Shown here piece after piece: positions 31,930-41,970 of a DNA stretch of 64,000 nucleotides (its first letter is position 1; each line of letters opens with the position of its first letter). The stretch lies in contig OY755173.1 in the NCBI GenBank assembly GCA_963576735.1, positions 20,058,873 to 20,122,872 of the forward strand, written 5' to 3'. The translations under genes and the position numbers were made by a program. This stretch comes from Bedellia somnulentella (lineage: Eukaryota > Arthropoda > Insecta > Lepidoptera > Bedelliidae). Below the pieces are notes generated by a model. It did no database searches. It was not told where the DNA came from and worked only from the letters and a program-made list of their open reading frames with translations.

Positions 31930-32140
31930 GCCATTCTCTACTGGGATCACTTTAACTCATACATCCTGTTTATGTGACCAAAACCTCTTAATATTTTTAT
32001 TTGTATCTTCTTACCACAAACATACATACATATACTCACGCCGTTGGGGTAGGCAGACACTATCGATCGCCTCTTTGCATGATCTTACCACAACATCTTC
32101 GACAACCGCATATTTCTTGCATCAGACTCTTTAGCACAAT
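31930..32140 (-). mobile_element. RTE-like LINE coding fragment, split by a tiny RTE insertion
   Basis: On the minus strand the outer parts encode KKIQIKILRGFGHINRM, a decayed version of the KIEKGMLRWFGHIERM segment. The fragment is interrupted at 32020-32083 by a separate RTE 3' end piece. Removing that piece and one duplication joins the flanks without a gap. Confidence 0.72.
32020..32083 (-). mobile_element. 64-bp RTE 3' end insertion with 10-bp target duplication
   Basis: Contains only the end of the RTE: GATCGATAGTGTCTGCCTAC, CCCAACGGCGTGAG, TATATGTATGTATG on the minus strand. CTTACCACAA flanks it at 32010-32019 and 32084-32093. It is one of the shortest LINE insertions one could recognise. 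Confidence 0.85.
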
Positions 32141-32367
32141 ATGAAGTATATAAGAAATTTTTAAATTAATTTTTACAAATAACCAACTTTGAGATATGTC
32201 TTAGCATATATGAAAAGATTTCGACACCAAGAACATGTTATAAGAAACCTGCATTTCTGAGATGTCCATGAAAAGTATCGGTGAGCGATTATTGATATTT
32301 TGGGTACATGGGAGGATCTAGGATTTGTTACTTGGTGGAAGGGGGAAACATATAAATATATTGGATT

Positions 32368-32575
32368 GCTGTGTAGTGCCGGCTTAGAATGTCACTACCC
32401 CTACGGGTGTCGCAAGAGGCCACTAACGGTATGCGGGGCTTTTTAAGTAGTTTTTGGGCGATGCTGTTAGAGACCCATTACCAACGATACTTCATATAAG
32501 CTGAGGAGTATCTAGCTTTGAAGTTCTGGCTGCCCCTGTTTGGGATTTATAGCCGTGACGTTATGTATGTATGTA
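32368..32575 (+). repeat. SINE-A copy, with small deletions (variant A2)
   Basis: TGCTGTGTAGTGCCGGCTTA through CCCCTACGGGTGTCGCAAG and GATGCTGTTAGAGACCCATT to GGGATTTATAGCCGTGACG and a TATGTATGTATG tail. Part of the segment between the B-box-like motif and TGAGGAG is missing. Confidence 0.88.
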
Positions 32576-34470
32576 TATACATTTAAATAGTAAGCAGTAC
32601 GCATAAAGTTTTCCCTTTACAATGCAAGTGCAAGTAGGTTGGCCTTATTAAGAATCGGCCGCGCATTATCATTGCCAATTTATCTGCAGCTGTCAGCGAG
32701 AAATTACTTTTGTTATTACCATTTAGGTACTGTTTGTTCTTTCATTGGGTTTTACTATACTTTATTTCGTTAATAAAGTAATATAAAACATTAAGACGGA
32801 CGTTGAGATTACATAAAGGGTTGACCAGGGCTATAAATGAGGCAAAAGAAGTAATACATATACATCAGCTTCTTTTCACTGAGTTATCATAAAGACGCAA
32901 CCGATATATTGTATTCATATACATTTTCTTTACACTGATTGATCCACTATTTTGACTGATTCTAGGAATGATTTAAAATTGGAAAGATATTTTTTCCTCG
33001 TGATCCCTATTAAATGCAATCAAAAGTAGAACGTTACTTTTGGGGAGAGTAAAACGTATTGGAGGATATCGAATCAACGGATTATTAAGGTTGAAATTTC
33101 AATTACCTGGAGTTAAGTAACAAAACAATCGATGTATAGATGGTTTATAAGAGGAAAGTCAAGTTAGGCAGAGCGACAGAGAGCCAATTCATTAAAAATA
33201 AAACAATAACGGTAAAAAGACGTATAAAGTACAAGAGTAAAAAATAATAATATAAGAAGTGCCAAGTTTAACTTTTTTACGGTAATGTATGAGGCAAAAG
33301 TGTCAAATACAGGTTATTATAAAAACAAAATGGTCTATATTTTCGTCGTAAAGTGTAAATATCTGTCATAATTCACGCGCCCTAATCTTTTGTGTATTGA
33401 AACCGCGGAAGCATTAAAATCCTTCACAATCAAATACGCTGATCGAATTTGTAGAGCGGCCACTTTGAGAACAGTAAGATGACTCTCGAACATGTGATGA
33501 ATAATAAAGATGTGATAGCTCTGTGGAGGAATTAATTCAATTTTAGGTGTTTTTACAAAAAAAATATGAAATATCTACCTATACTCACGTCACGGCTATA
33601 ACCGTTGAGAGACCCTGATATTTGGATTAAACGACGTTTCATAACGACGATTAATAAAGTTTATATAAAAATAGAAAATAAAATAAAATAAACAAGGTCA
33701 AGGTTACAATAGATCGGTTTAGCCGCATCAATAATGACCCAAAACTCTATGTCCCCTCTTAAGACACCAACGGGAAGAAATGGGTTAGTGCTATTCTAAG
33801 CTTAAGTTTTTGTAATAGAAAATGTCATGCTGAGATATGAAAATACTAAATGAAAACCTTTACAATGAATTAATTATGTGTAGTATTTTAAACCAACACT
33901 TAATACACAGACTTCACACGTAGTTACGACATAAGAGTTTGCATACTGTTCCCGCCCACCGTAGTCTATGACATTCATGCTAAATCTTCCGAAAGGCGGA
34001 GCCGCTTCCCATAAATTTATTGCTAAAAAAATAAAAATAATAACTATATAAATAATGGCCCTCCTTTTCGGTACGGAAACGTTTGTCCCGGGGAATGTCA
34101 CAAATAATCCCCGGACATTTGATTTATTATTAATTAGCTCGTATTCTAAATCGTCCCGTTATTTGTTTTGTGTCCGAGCTCTTTAATAAATAAAATAGAT
34201 CTGTTGTGAAATGCTTTCAGCGAGACGTGTATTTGTTCTGTTTTGTTTCACAGCAATGTGATAGCGTTTGCGTTATATATACCCATACGTATGGCTATAA
34301 AAAAGTGGCAGGAAGAGCTCTTTTGAACATCACGTGACATGTTGTCACCTTTTTTTTTAACATCATCTATAAATCTAATATTAGAGAGAAGAAAGATTTG
34401 TTTGTGTAGTTGTTTGTAATAGGTTGTAATATAATAGGTCCTAAAACCTTAGAACCAATTTAAAAATTAT
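32576..34470. other. Gap: AT-rich DNA with two repeat remnants
   Basis: A diverged minus-strand SINE-A remnant spans roughly 33580-33804 (TATACTCACG at one end, ACGGGAAGAAATGGGTTAGT and GCTATTCTAAGC at the other). A minus-strand SINE-B scrap with CATCACGTGACATGTTGTCACC lies at about 34300-34352. CCCGGGGAATG and TCCCCGGACA lie at 34089-34116. The 75-codon frame at 33874-34101 shows no supporting features. Confidence 0.45.
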
Positions 34471-34482
34471 AAAAATAATTAT

Positions 34483-34733
34483 GCCGTGCCGTGTAGTGTC
34501 GGCTTAGAATAACACTATCCCAATTCTACCCGTGGGTGAGCGAAGAGGCGACTAAGGGTATAGGGGCTTTTTAAGTGATTTTTGGGCGATGTGGTTGGTG
34601 ACTCGTCACCAAAAAACATTTATTATTACCATCTTTTCCCAATCAACTTCCAAAAGTGGCTGAGGAATTTTTCATTCCAAAGCTCTGGCTACCCCGTTAC
34701 GGGATTTATAGCCGTGAGTATATGTATGTATGT
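34483..34733 (+). repeat. SINE-A copy, full length, young (variant A3)
   Basis: GCCGTGCCGTGTAGTGTCGG through CCGTGGGTGAGCGAAGAGG and AACATTTATTATTACCATC to CCCCGTTACGGGATTTATAG and CGTGAGTATATGTATGTATG. A perfect 12-bp target duplication AAAAATAATTAT flanks it (34471-34482, 34734-34745). It shares diagnostic bases with the copy at 62957 (TTATTATTACCATC, CATTCCAAAGC), which also has a perfect duplication. Confidence 0.95.
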
Positions 34734-35086
34734 AAAAATAATTATAAGATATTATTTTATTAATACTGCTAGCTATATGCTACTTGACACCCTTGTCACC
34801 CCCTAGTGCGCAGAATTCAAATATCACTGATATAGTCAGTAAAAAATACCACTTAACTATATTTAATACGTAAAATTAAAACACAGTCAATCTTTTTCAA
34901 GAAAATTGCACAGTCGGAGAAGTATATTTTGCACACTTATACAGAAGCAAAATCAGTGCATCAGGCAATTTTTTTTATCAATTAATACAGGATACAAGTA
35001 AACAAAGATAATTTTGACTAAGCCCGAGCGTTATGACTATTTTCAACTAACTGAGAAGATTATGGTGATTTAAATACAAAAGAGAA

Positions 35087-35255
35087 CACTTTTGGAAAAT
35101 TGAATGGGGAAAAGATGGTAAAGTAAAGGTTGTTGGTGATGGGTCTCCCACCGCATCGCCCAAAAATCCCTTAAAAGCCCCAATACCGTTAGTCGCCTCT
35201 TGCGTACACCCATCGGTAGAAACGGGATAGTGCTATTCTAAGCCGACACTACACG
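35087..35255 (-). repeat. SINE-A copy lacking its 3' end
   Basis: Minus strand: CACTTTTGGAAAATTGAATG, GATGGGTCTCCCACCGCATC, GTCGCCTCTTGCGTACACC, GCCGACACTACACGG. The 5' head is complete but the terminal hairpin and tail are absent, opposite to normal LINE-driven truncation. A later deletion or rearrangement is likely. Confidence 0.85.
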
Positions 35256-35544
35256 GTGAAAATCAATATTAAAATAAATAAATATAAAGACATATTACAC
35301 ACAGATCAAGTTATATATTATATTGAAATGCAGAGTTTATTAATTTAAACACTTGAATCAAGCTATAAATCCATGTATATTTTTTTAGTTTATGATATTT
35401 TTTCTGATATCAGGCAAGTTAAGTTAAGAACTTTATTAATTATTTACGTAATCGCACGATTGCGTAATGGAAAACCAAAAAGTTAATGTTTGAGTAATAA
35501 GGGAATTTATTGGCCTAAATTCAGTGCAGTAAAAGTTACTTTCT

Positions 35545-35665
35545 AAGAATGCCGCTGGAGACCCAATACTAAAAACGTTTATAGCATAATCTTTTCCCCA
35601 CTTAATTTCAAGGAATTTCTTATTCCTAAGCTCATGCTACCTCTAAGTAGTATTTGTATGTATAT
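35545..35665 (+). repeat. SINE-A copy, 5' truncated, old
   Basis: AATGCCGCTGGAGACCC, AAAAACGTTTATAGCATAAT, CTTTTCCCCACTTAATTTC, TTCTTATTCCTAAGCTCATG. The 3' end is decayed to a short TATGTATAT. Confidence 0.65.
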
Positions 35666-36162
35666 ATTTTATTCGTAATAAATTACTGTGCTATAAAATC
35701 ACACTTCATTCAAAATTGATTTGAAATAACGGTGTTATCTAAACTTACATTAAGAAAGCATTTGAATAGCTTTTGAGTATGAATTTAATTTCTTTATTCC
35801 TTTTGACAAATAAAATCAGTTCTCGAGAGTGTGGATAATATGAATTCGTTTTACAACGCCATCTGTTGTCGGAGCGAGTAAGCCTACAGGCGAAGTTTCT
35901 TATATTTTTTGAGGTTATCTTACGTGGTTATAATAAGATGGATTAGTGATTAGGCTTTCATTTAACATAATTACATAGTTCAATGATGAAGTAATATGCC
36001 AAACTATAATGTCATAAGACAAAATCAAAATAACTCTAGGTACAGACGCAGCGTTGAGAAACAGTATTACTATGAATATGTATCTAATTTATATGGTGAT
36101 CACATCTCTTTATGGTGTAAAAACCAGTTAATTACTATATAAAATAAATTAAAAACACTCAC
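35666..36162. other. Gap: AT-rich DNA
   Basis: No gene. ACAACGCCATCTGTTGTC near 35855 belongs to the recurring GATGGCG motif group on the minus strand. Nothing else was recognised. Confidence 0.35.
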
Positions 36163-36370
36163 CGATTAATTTCCAAGTGTAAATCAGGTAACTATTGTAA
36201 AAACACAACGTATCGCCGCTTGTGTCTCAGTTAACTCAACAGACAGATGTCAAACTGTAAGCGAGCCAGTGAATAAGGCGCGTTCCGAAAACAGGCCAAT
36301 CTTTGCACTTGTCGTTGGTTGGTTGGTTCGTTTCGCCATACCATTGGCCGACAGAGCTAAATCTTAGACA
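36163..36370 (-). promoter_or_regulatory. Possible promoter and untranslated first exon, minus strand
   Basis: Reading the minus strand, GGAAATTAATCG followed by GTGAGTGTTT at 36162 is a strong splice donor. The preceding 200 bases are unique, more GC-balanced and contain CpGs (GGAACGCGCCTTATTC) and a reversed CCAAT. No long reading frame is present, so it would be a 5' untranslated exon. A gene further left on the minus strand, possibly the zinc-finger gene whose first coding exon lacks a visible start exon, could use it. This is a hypothesis from splice motif and composition. Confidence 0.25.
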
Positions 36371-36752
36371 TATTTCGGTGCCATTTTTTTATGTCTAGGT
36401 ACTTAGTTCCTTTTAATATATTATCTGGCTTAACTTTAATTTTAAGGAATATATAATCCACTTTATTTCCTTTTGAAGGAGAGTGGCATAGAGCATATTA
36501 TTATGAACTTCACGACATGATGAGAGCTTAGGGTCAGGTAGTCAGACTGTTTATGTATTAAACTAATTTAAGTAGAGCTCGAGTATGTAATGTATATGAT
36601 AATTATGTATATGACTTTAATGAGTAATGTAAGTACCTAACGACTAAAATGTAATGTAAATGACAATAGCAACTTTGGTATCCTTGTCTATTAAATATCC
36701 CTATTTAGGGTAGGCCTGAGCCCTGCATTAATTATATTATAAGCATAGCATA
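36371..36752. other. Gap: AT-rich DNA, possible LINE 3' tail
   Basis: ATGTAATGTATATGATAATT and similar ATGTAA repeats at 36585-36660, then TAGGGTAGGCCTGAGCCCTG, resemble a LINE 3' untranslated region, but no coding part is next to it. GCATAGCATAGCA follows. Confidence 0.3.
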
Positions 36753-36958
36753 GCATTTCTTCCGGTGGGTGTACGTAAGAGGCGACTAACGGTATTGGGG
36801 CTTTTAAGGGATTTTTGGGCGATGCGGTTGGAGACCCATCACCAACAACCTTTATTTAACCATCTTTTCCCCACTTAATTTTCCAAAAGTGGCTGAGGAA
36901 TTTTTAATTACTTAGCTCTGGCTACCCCTTATAGCCGTGAATATATGTATGTATGTAT
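36753..36958 (+). repeat. SINE-A copy, 5' truncated (variant A1)
   Basis: From CATTTCTTCCGGTGGGTGTA through GATGCGGTTGGAGACCCATC to CCCTTATAGCCGTGAATATA and TGTATGTATGTATG. The 3' hairpin has lost its GGGATT half. Confidence 0.9.
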
Positions 36959-37026
36959 GCAATAAGAAACGATCCTTTGTAGTGGCTGGTTTAGTTGATT
37001 ACCAATGCCACTTAAGTGTCAACAAA

Positions 37027-37130
37027 AATTTGACGCCGTCCGTGGTCTAGCGGTCAGTGGTATTGCCGGAGGTCGCGGGTTCGATCCGCGGTGAGTGCTT
37101 AATATTCGCAAACGTAAATATATGTGAATT
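37027..37130 (+). repeat. tRNA-like SINE head, third SINE type
   Basis: CCGTCCGTGGTCTAGCGGTC carries an A-box like GTGGTCTAGCGG and GCGGGTTCGATCCGCGG is a perfect B-box with T-stem, but the anticodon arm is missing, so it is not a working tRNA gene. Related head sequence occurs at 54657. The extent to the right is unclear; unique-looking sequence follows to about 37345. Confidence 0.55.
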
Positions 37131-37781
37131 TTAAAATTAAAATCTATGTATGGACCTGTCATAGAACTGTCCTGTCACAGCCGAGATTAAATTTAGATAC
37201 GTGTAATTAAATGGAGGTAAGTAAAAGTGATCTCAACGTTATTTATTGTGTAGAAAACACCGATGACATCTGCTGGAACCGGTTGTGGCTCGGTCAAGCC
37301 AAGATTCAAATCAGCCGAGCCTGGACAATAGCCTACCGACCACGATTCACTTAATTAGATTCAAAATAAAAATAAAATGCATCGGTGGAGCAGTGCTTTA
37401 TGTAAAGATCCTGAGTTTTGACTTGTTGATCCATTTTTAATACTGGATTGTATTGCAATATGGCAGGCGGGTTAAGGGTTCTACATTTATTGAAGTAGAG
37501 GTCAAACCAGGGGCTCTGTCTGATCACGTAGTAGTAGTATTAGTATTCTGTCACCTCTGCTGGAATATGCGGCAGAAAAATATAAATCCGTAATAATTGT
37601 TATTTTCACGTTGTAACGCTATGGCAAAAACTTAAGTTGTTATGGCATTAATATAGATGTCGCTAGTAGTGATCAACTATGCAATGCACTTCAAAACCTA
37701 AGTTATACTTACTTATACAATTGTCTTGTGTTTTAACTCACTTACTGTAACTTAGGTCTCAAATAATCGTTTAGGCAGTGG
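37131..37781. other. Gap: possible SINE body and unique DNA
   Basis: GGAACCGGTTGTGGCTCGGT and CAGCCGAGCCTGGACAATAG near 37277-37330 form partly inverted segments and may belong to the SINE that starts at 37027. A SINE-B 3' scrap (ATTCTGTCACCTCTGCTGGA, ATATGCGGC) lies at 37543-37580. ATAGATGTCGCTAGTAGTG near 37653 is a recurring motif. No gene. Confidence 0.4.
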
Positions 37782-38022
37782 ACCAGATAAGGTGGCTGAG
37801 GTACTAATACTTCTATAAATCATTTAAAAATATTTTTTGTCTCTTTATTGTTATTTGTGATAAAATAACCATATTGAAATTATGAGTCAGCCATATGGGT
37901 TTCCTTAATTATTTGCGTTCATATATGACTTTAAAAAAGTCAAAATAGTTTAGGCACGATTCAGGATTTCAACCAACGCGGTTTATGGAGGCGGTACTCC
38001 TTCCAACTGAGCTATGAAGGTT
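37782..38022 (-). repeat. SINE-B copy with a different, more tRNA-like head
   Basis: Minus strand: head AACCTTCATAGCTCAGTTGG is a canonical A-box, then GGTTGAAATCC as B-box; the anticodon arm CGCCTCCATAAACCGCG differs from other copies. Part of the body (AAACCCATATGGCTGACTCA) and AGAAGTATTAGTACCTC are present but the middle is missing. Probably an older subfamily or a related SINE. Confidence 0.7.
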
Positions 38023-38052
38023 GATATTTATCGTCGTACTTTTAATAAGTTA

Positions 38053-38246
38053 AGAGCTTATTCCATTTGTCTGAATGAAGACGTCTGAAAGCCACAGAAT
38101 CTGAATTCAGACTAGTGGAATAACGTTCAGAACGCTAGGCTTCTGAAAAGTAGACAAATTTGTGTAGTGGAATAACAAGCGTCTGCGGCAGTAACTTCGA
38201 AGTACGTCTGAATTCAGAAACGACAAAGTGCAATGGAATAAGCTCT
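38053..38246. mobile_element. Harbinger-like MITE, 194 bp
   Basis: Terminal inverted repeats AGAGCTTATTCCATT and, inverted, AATGGAATAAGCTCT, followed further in by TTTGTC and GACAAA. TTA flanks both sides (38050-38052, 38247-38249), the 3-bp duplication typical of PIF/Harbinger. Internal halves are themselves repetitive (GTCTGAATTCAGA twice). Non-coding. Confidence 0.8.
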
Positions 38247-38249
38247 TTA

Positions 38250-38716
38250 GGACTATGATGCCCATTGGCTCTCGAAGATGAATGACGATGAATTCATAGT
38301 GACTTTTAAAACTTATAAGATGATCAAATAAACAATAGTTCGTTATGGCTTCTACAGTGGCGTGGTTCTTATTGGGTTTGTATCACACTTTGAGAAAGTC
38401 AAAGTTAGGTGTTGTAGTAACGTAAATTATTATTATTTATGTTTTTATTTGTGTAGATAATTGTAGTTTTCTTTAAACATAGATAAAACTTAGAAAGGCA
38501 CATCTTTAAGGCATTACGGTTTTTATCCAAAATTTAATCAAAGTTTGGCTTCTTTACAGTTATTAGTAAATCGCTAAGTAACTTGAATAAATAAAGTTTT
38601 TAACTACATAATTGCGTCTTTCTTCCTCTTTCGTAAAAGTCACCCTCAAACTAAATCGTATTGTTCTGGAAACAACTACACACACTATTCATCTTTAAAC
38701 AATACATACATACAAA
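38250..38716. other. Gap: AT-rich DNA, nothing recognised
   Basis: No gene or repeat identified between the MITE and the SINE-B that follows. Confidence 0.35.
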
Positions 38717-38959
38717 CATATAACATAACATAAACGTTCACGCCGAATATCCCCGAAGGGGTTGCCAGAGGTACTAATACTTCTGAACATCACGTGACTT
38801 TGTCACCTGGTGTTCAGAGTACCCACGTTTTGCATGGACAGTGTACTCAGGTGATAGGGGGCAGGCCTATCGCCGTTTTGTACGAATACACTGTCACATG
38901 ACTAAGTACAACTCAGCCATGTGGGTTTCCTCACGATGTTTTCCCTCACCGTTAACAAC
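38717..38959 (-). repeat. SINE-B copy, 5' truncated, little diverged
   Basis: Minus strand from the TAACATAACATAAACGTTCA tail through CATCACGTGACTTTGTCACC to GTTTTCCCTCACCGTTAAC. The tRNA-like head is missing. The second CACGTG is changed to CAGGTG. An RTE fragment joins directly at the truncated end. Confidence 0.93.
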
Positions 38960-38961
38960 AA

Positions 38962-39177
38962 ACGTATACTCACGCCATTAGTTCCGATTAGGGTAGGCAG
39001 AGATTATTGATCGCTTCTTTTTACGATCCGAACAAACCTATCTAGCTTCGTTTACAGCCACCAATCTTCTCATACATGCTCCTTTATTCTTCATACTTCG
39101 AACGCCTGCCTTTCTGAGCACATTGGCTATTTGGTCCCCATGTGTCCTCCGAGGTCGCCTTCTACTAACATTAACAT
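38962..39177 (-). mobile_element. RTE-like LINE 3' end with decayed coding region
   Basis: Minus strand encodes VSRRRPRRTHGDQIANVLRK, AGVRSMKNKGACMRRL and, after a stop codon, IISAYPN. This matches the C-terminal region of the intact copy at 20395 position by position. It ends with ATGGCGTGAGTATACG and then SINE-B. At least one nonsense codon. 5' truncated. Confidence 0.85.
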
Positions 39178-39783
39178 ACACATTTAAAATGACTTTAAAC
39201 AATGACTGTTGTAATCTAACCCTATCAATATGAGAAATTCAAATGTCAATTTATACATCCTATCTACCCTTATAAATAGGGTTGATTAATCCCATGAACA
39301 AGGCAATGAGATGTGATTGGACGAACAAAACCCATAACCCGCGCTTAATCTAACTTAGCTCATTCACGGCTTCTCAGTGTTGCCAGCGTTCGCCGAAAAC
39401 GTACCATTCTGGAAATTTCTACCATCCGACGAGACATCACGACGGAAACTTTTAATGAATTGCCTTTGGTATCATTTTTGTTGGCTGCTTTTGGACATTG
39501 GGTATTTCATTTTATTAGTTTGTATACAAATATATTCAATGGAACTTGAAAAATATAAAGGTTTTCCTTGAAATACTTGTTACAATTCTTTCCATGTTAC
39601 TTGTGGTTAATGTAACATATGAACAATAATTAATTGGAGGGTTGTAGAATCCGCATATATAAATATTGGTTCCACCGCTTTTACTAATGTAAAAATCTAT
39701 TAAAAGACAGTGTTAATCATTAAAGTCTTCTATTTAGAAATAATTTATTATTTGTATATTTTGCATTTCTGAACCGTCAACTC
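39178..39783. other. Gap: unique DNA
   Basis: CGTTCGCCGAAAACGTACCA near 39388 is in a more GC-balanced patch. The 64-codon frame here starts at a non-ATG codon and shows no family signature. Nothing else was recognised. Confidence 0.35.
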
Positions 39784-40053
39784 AACGTTCACACTGGAAA
39801 TCTCCAAAGAGTTGGCAGAGATACTAATCCTTCTCAAATACTAGTTACTCCTATTAGCTCAGAGCACTAAAGTTTAGTTTGGACAATACACCTACGTGAT
39901 AGAGGGCAGGTCTTCATCCATTTTGTTCAAATACATTTAGATAAATTAATCACATAACTTAATTTAAAACGTATTTGTAAAGGCCCAGCTCTGGATTCAA
40001 ACTCACGCTTACTGCATGGGAGGCGTCAGTGTTCCTACAAACCTATCACGGTT
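39784..40053 (-). repeat. SINE-B copy, full length but old
   Basis: AACGTTCACACTGGAAATCT, GTTGGCAGAGATACTAATCC, CCTACGTGATAGAGGGCAGG and finally CTATCACGGTTAT keep the order of SINE-B on the minus strand with many substitutions. Both CACGTG boxes are lost. Confidence 0.78.
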
Positions 40054-40112
40054 ATGATGATAATCGCTTATTAATGAGCCCTAGATTTATTTTATCTCTA
40101 CGTTTGATACGA

Positions 40113-40357
40113 TGCCGCGTAGTGCCGGCTTAGAATATCGCTACCCCTTTCTACCCACGGGTGTCGTAAGAGGCGACTAAGGGTATTGGGGCTTTTTATT
40201 GGATTTTTGGGCGATGCGGTTGGAGACCCATCACCATAACCCTTTATTTTACCATCTTTTCCCCTCTCAACTTCCATAGGTGGCTGGGGAATTTTATAAT
40301 TCCTTAGCTCTGGCTACCCTTTCAAGGGATTTATAGCCATGATCATATGTATGTACG
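40113..40357 (+). repeat. SINE-A copy, full length (variant A2)
   Basis: GATGCCGCGTAGTGCCGGCT through CCACGGGTGTCGTAAGAGGC to CAAGGGATTTATAGCCATGA. TACGTTTGA appears at 40099-40107 and 40354-40362 and may be a 9-bp target duplication overlapping the tail. Confidence 0.9.
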
Positions 40358-40519
40358 TTTGACTCTCAGAAAAAACGATACGAAAAACATTGCCTTGTTC
40401 ACTACGCAGGCTGAGCATCGCCTAAGAATCTGAAAGGTACATGTTTCAGTCTACACCTCTGTCTCTTCTCTTAGATAAATGAATGTTAAGTGGGTAATTT
40501 GAACACCAAGATATATGCC

Positions 40520-40585
40520 ACTTGATCTTCAAAAGAGTTAGTGTTCTGTTCCTCTACCCCCGCTTCGGGGATATAAAATGTCATG
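40520..40585 (+). repeat. SINE-B 3' hairpin scrap
   Basis: TCCTCTACCCCCGCTTCGGG GATATAAAATG resembles the end of SINE-B in plus orientation. Only the terminal hairpin region is recognisable. Confidence 0.45.
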
Positions 40586-40598
40586 TCATAGGAAGAAG

Positions 40599-40852
40599 CC
40601 GTGTAGTGCCGGCTTAGAATGTCGCTACCCCTTTCTACCCACGGGTGTCGTAAAAGGCGACTAAGGGTATTGGAGCTTTTTATTGGATTTTTGGGCGATG
40701 CGGTTGGAGACCCATCACCAAAAACCTTTATTTTTACAATCGTTTCCCCACTTAACTTCCAAAAGTGGCTGAGGATTTTTTTTATTCCTTAGCTCTGGCT
40801 ACCCCTTCTAGGGAAATATAGCCGTGAGCATATGTATGTATGTATATGCATA
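40599..40852 (+). repeat. SINE-A copy, full length (variant A2)
   Basis: GCCGTGTAGTGCCGGCTTAG through AAGTGGCTGAGGATTTTTTT to GAGCATATGTATGTATGTAT and a second ATGT run. TCATAGGAAGAA before and TCATAAGAAGGA after may be an aged target duplication. Confidence 0.92.
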
Positions 40853-41304
40853 TGTATGTATGTCATAAGAAGGAATAGAAAGTGTTATATAATAAATAAT
40901 AATAACAATTCTACACGGAAAATTAAACCTAAAACACAATGTCAGTTAAAACTCAATGCATTTTTTATCGCATTCGCTTATCTGAGATATCTCTGCGATC
41001 AAGATGTCCAAACGTACAAATTGATTGACACCTATTCACAGTCGAATGACAGATCCAATGATTTTTGACAAATTTGACATTATCATATTAGATACAAAAA
41101 ATAGCACTGACATATCAAAGTCAAGGATGTATACTTATTTTTGACCGACATACAACGTAGGAGGTTATTTATTCGAAGCGTTTTTTTTGTACACAGCCAT
41201 ACTTTTTTATTCCATTTCTGTACTGGTTTTTGTAGCACCGTCTAAATTTTTAGGCTTCAATTTTCATATTTACTAATATTTAAGTTTATTCATTTAATTT
41301 TAGC
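40853..41304. other. Gap: AT-rich DNA
   Basis: Nothing recognised except tail-derived ATGT repeats at the left edge. The 78-codon open frame starting in the SINE tail is a chance frame. Confidence 0.35.
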
Positions 41305-41512
41305 TGTGTAATGTCGGCTTAGGATGACAGTACCCCGTTTCTTTCCGTGCGTGTACGTAAAAGGCAACTAAGGGTGTTGGGGCTTTTTAATGGATTTTCG
41401 GGCGATGTGGTTGGAGACACATAACTAACACGTGGCTGGGAAATTTCTAATTACTAAGCTCTGGCTATCCCTTCTTGGGATTTATAGCCATATATGAGTA
41501 TATGTATGTATG
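41305..41512 (+). repeat. SINE-A copy with internal deletion
   Basis: AGCTGTGTAATGTCGGCTTA, GTACCCCGTTTCTTTCCGTG, GATGTGGTTGGAGACACATA, then directly CACGTGGCTGGGAAATTTC and TTGGGATTTATAGCC with a TATGTATGTATG tail. The AACAACCTTTATTT..TCCAAAA block is missing. Confidence 0.85.
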
Positions 41513-41970
41513 CCATTAATTTTTATACTTATGATATAAATTGTGCTGTAATTATTAAAAATATTATAAATATGCACAATACAGCAGTGATCTGCACTTA
41601 TTATTTTTGTTTCCCTTATATCAGTTGCCTTAACATCGAAGTCATTTGAAACATCCCAAAATATACAAAGATCACACGAAAGGTACGTTCCTAATTAGCA
41701 GTTCTGTAATAGTAACTTATACGACCTCTTTATGCGTTCCTTGCTATTACAGCACTATTATATGCCTATTAGGACTCGCTTACACGGTATTAGGTTAGTT
41801 AATGGCACCAAACGAGTCGTAAGGTGTTGTTACCAGTCATATAACGTGGCTTATAGGTGTTTCAATTTAGCTGTCTTGAACGGGCCCGCACGGTAACGTG
41901 AATATACAGTAAATATCAATCAATGTAATGTTTATTTATACTAATGTTAAGAATTGGTTTTATTTAATTT
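41513..41970. other. Gap: AT-rich DNA
   Basis: No gene or repeat was recognised. TTGAACGGGCCCGCACGG near 41876 is a small GC-rich patch. Confidence 0.35.

Noticed and set aside
37027..37100. Functional tRNA gene
   Set aside because: A- and B-boxes are good but the anticodon arm is missing, so it cannot fold as a tRNA; it is a SINE-like head.
39377..39571. 64-codon frame with hydrophobic segment
   Set aside because: No ATG start, no recognisable motif and no splice context; likely chance.
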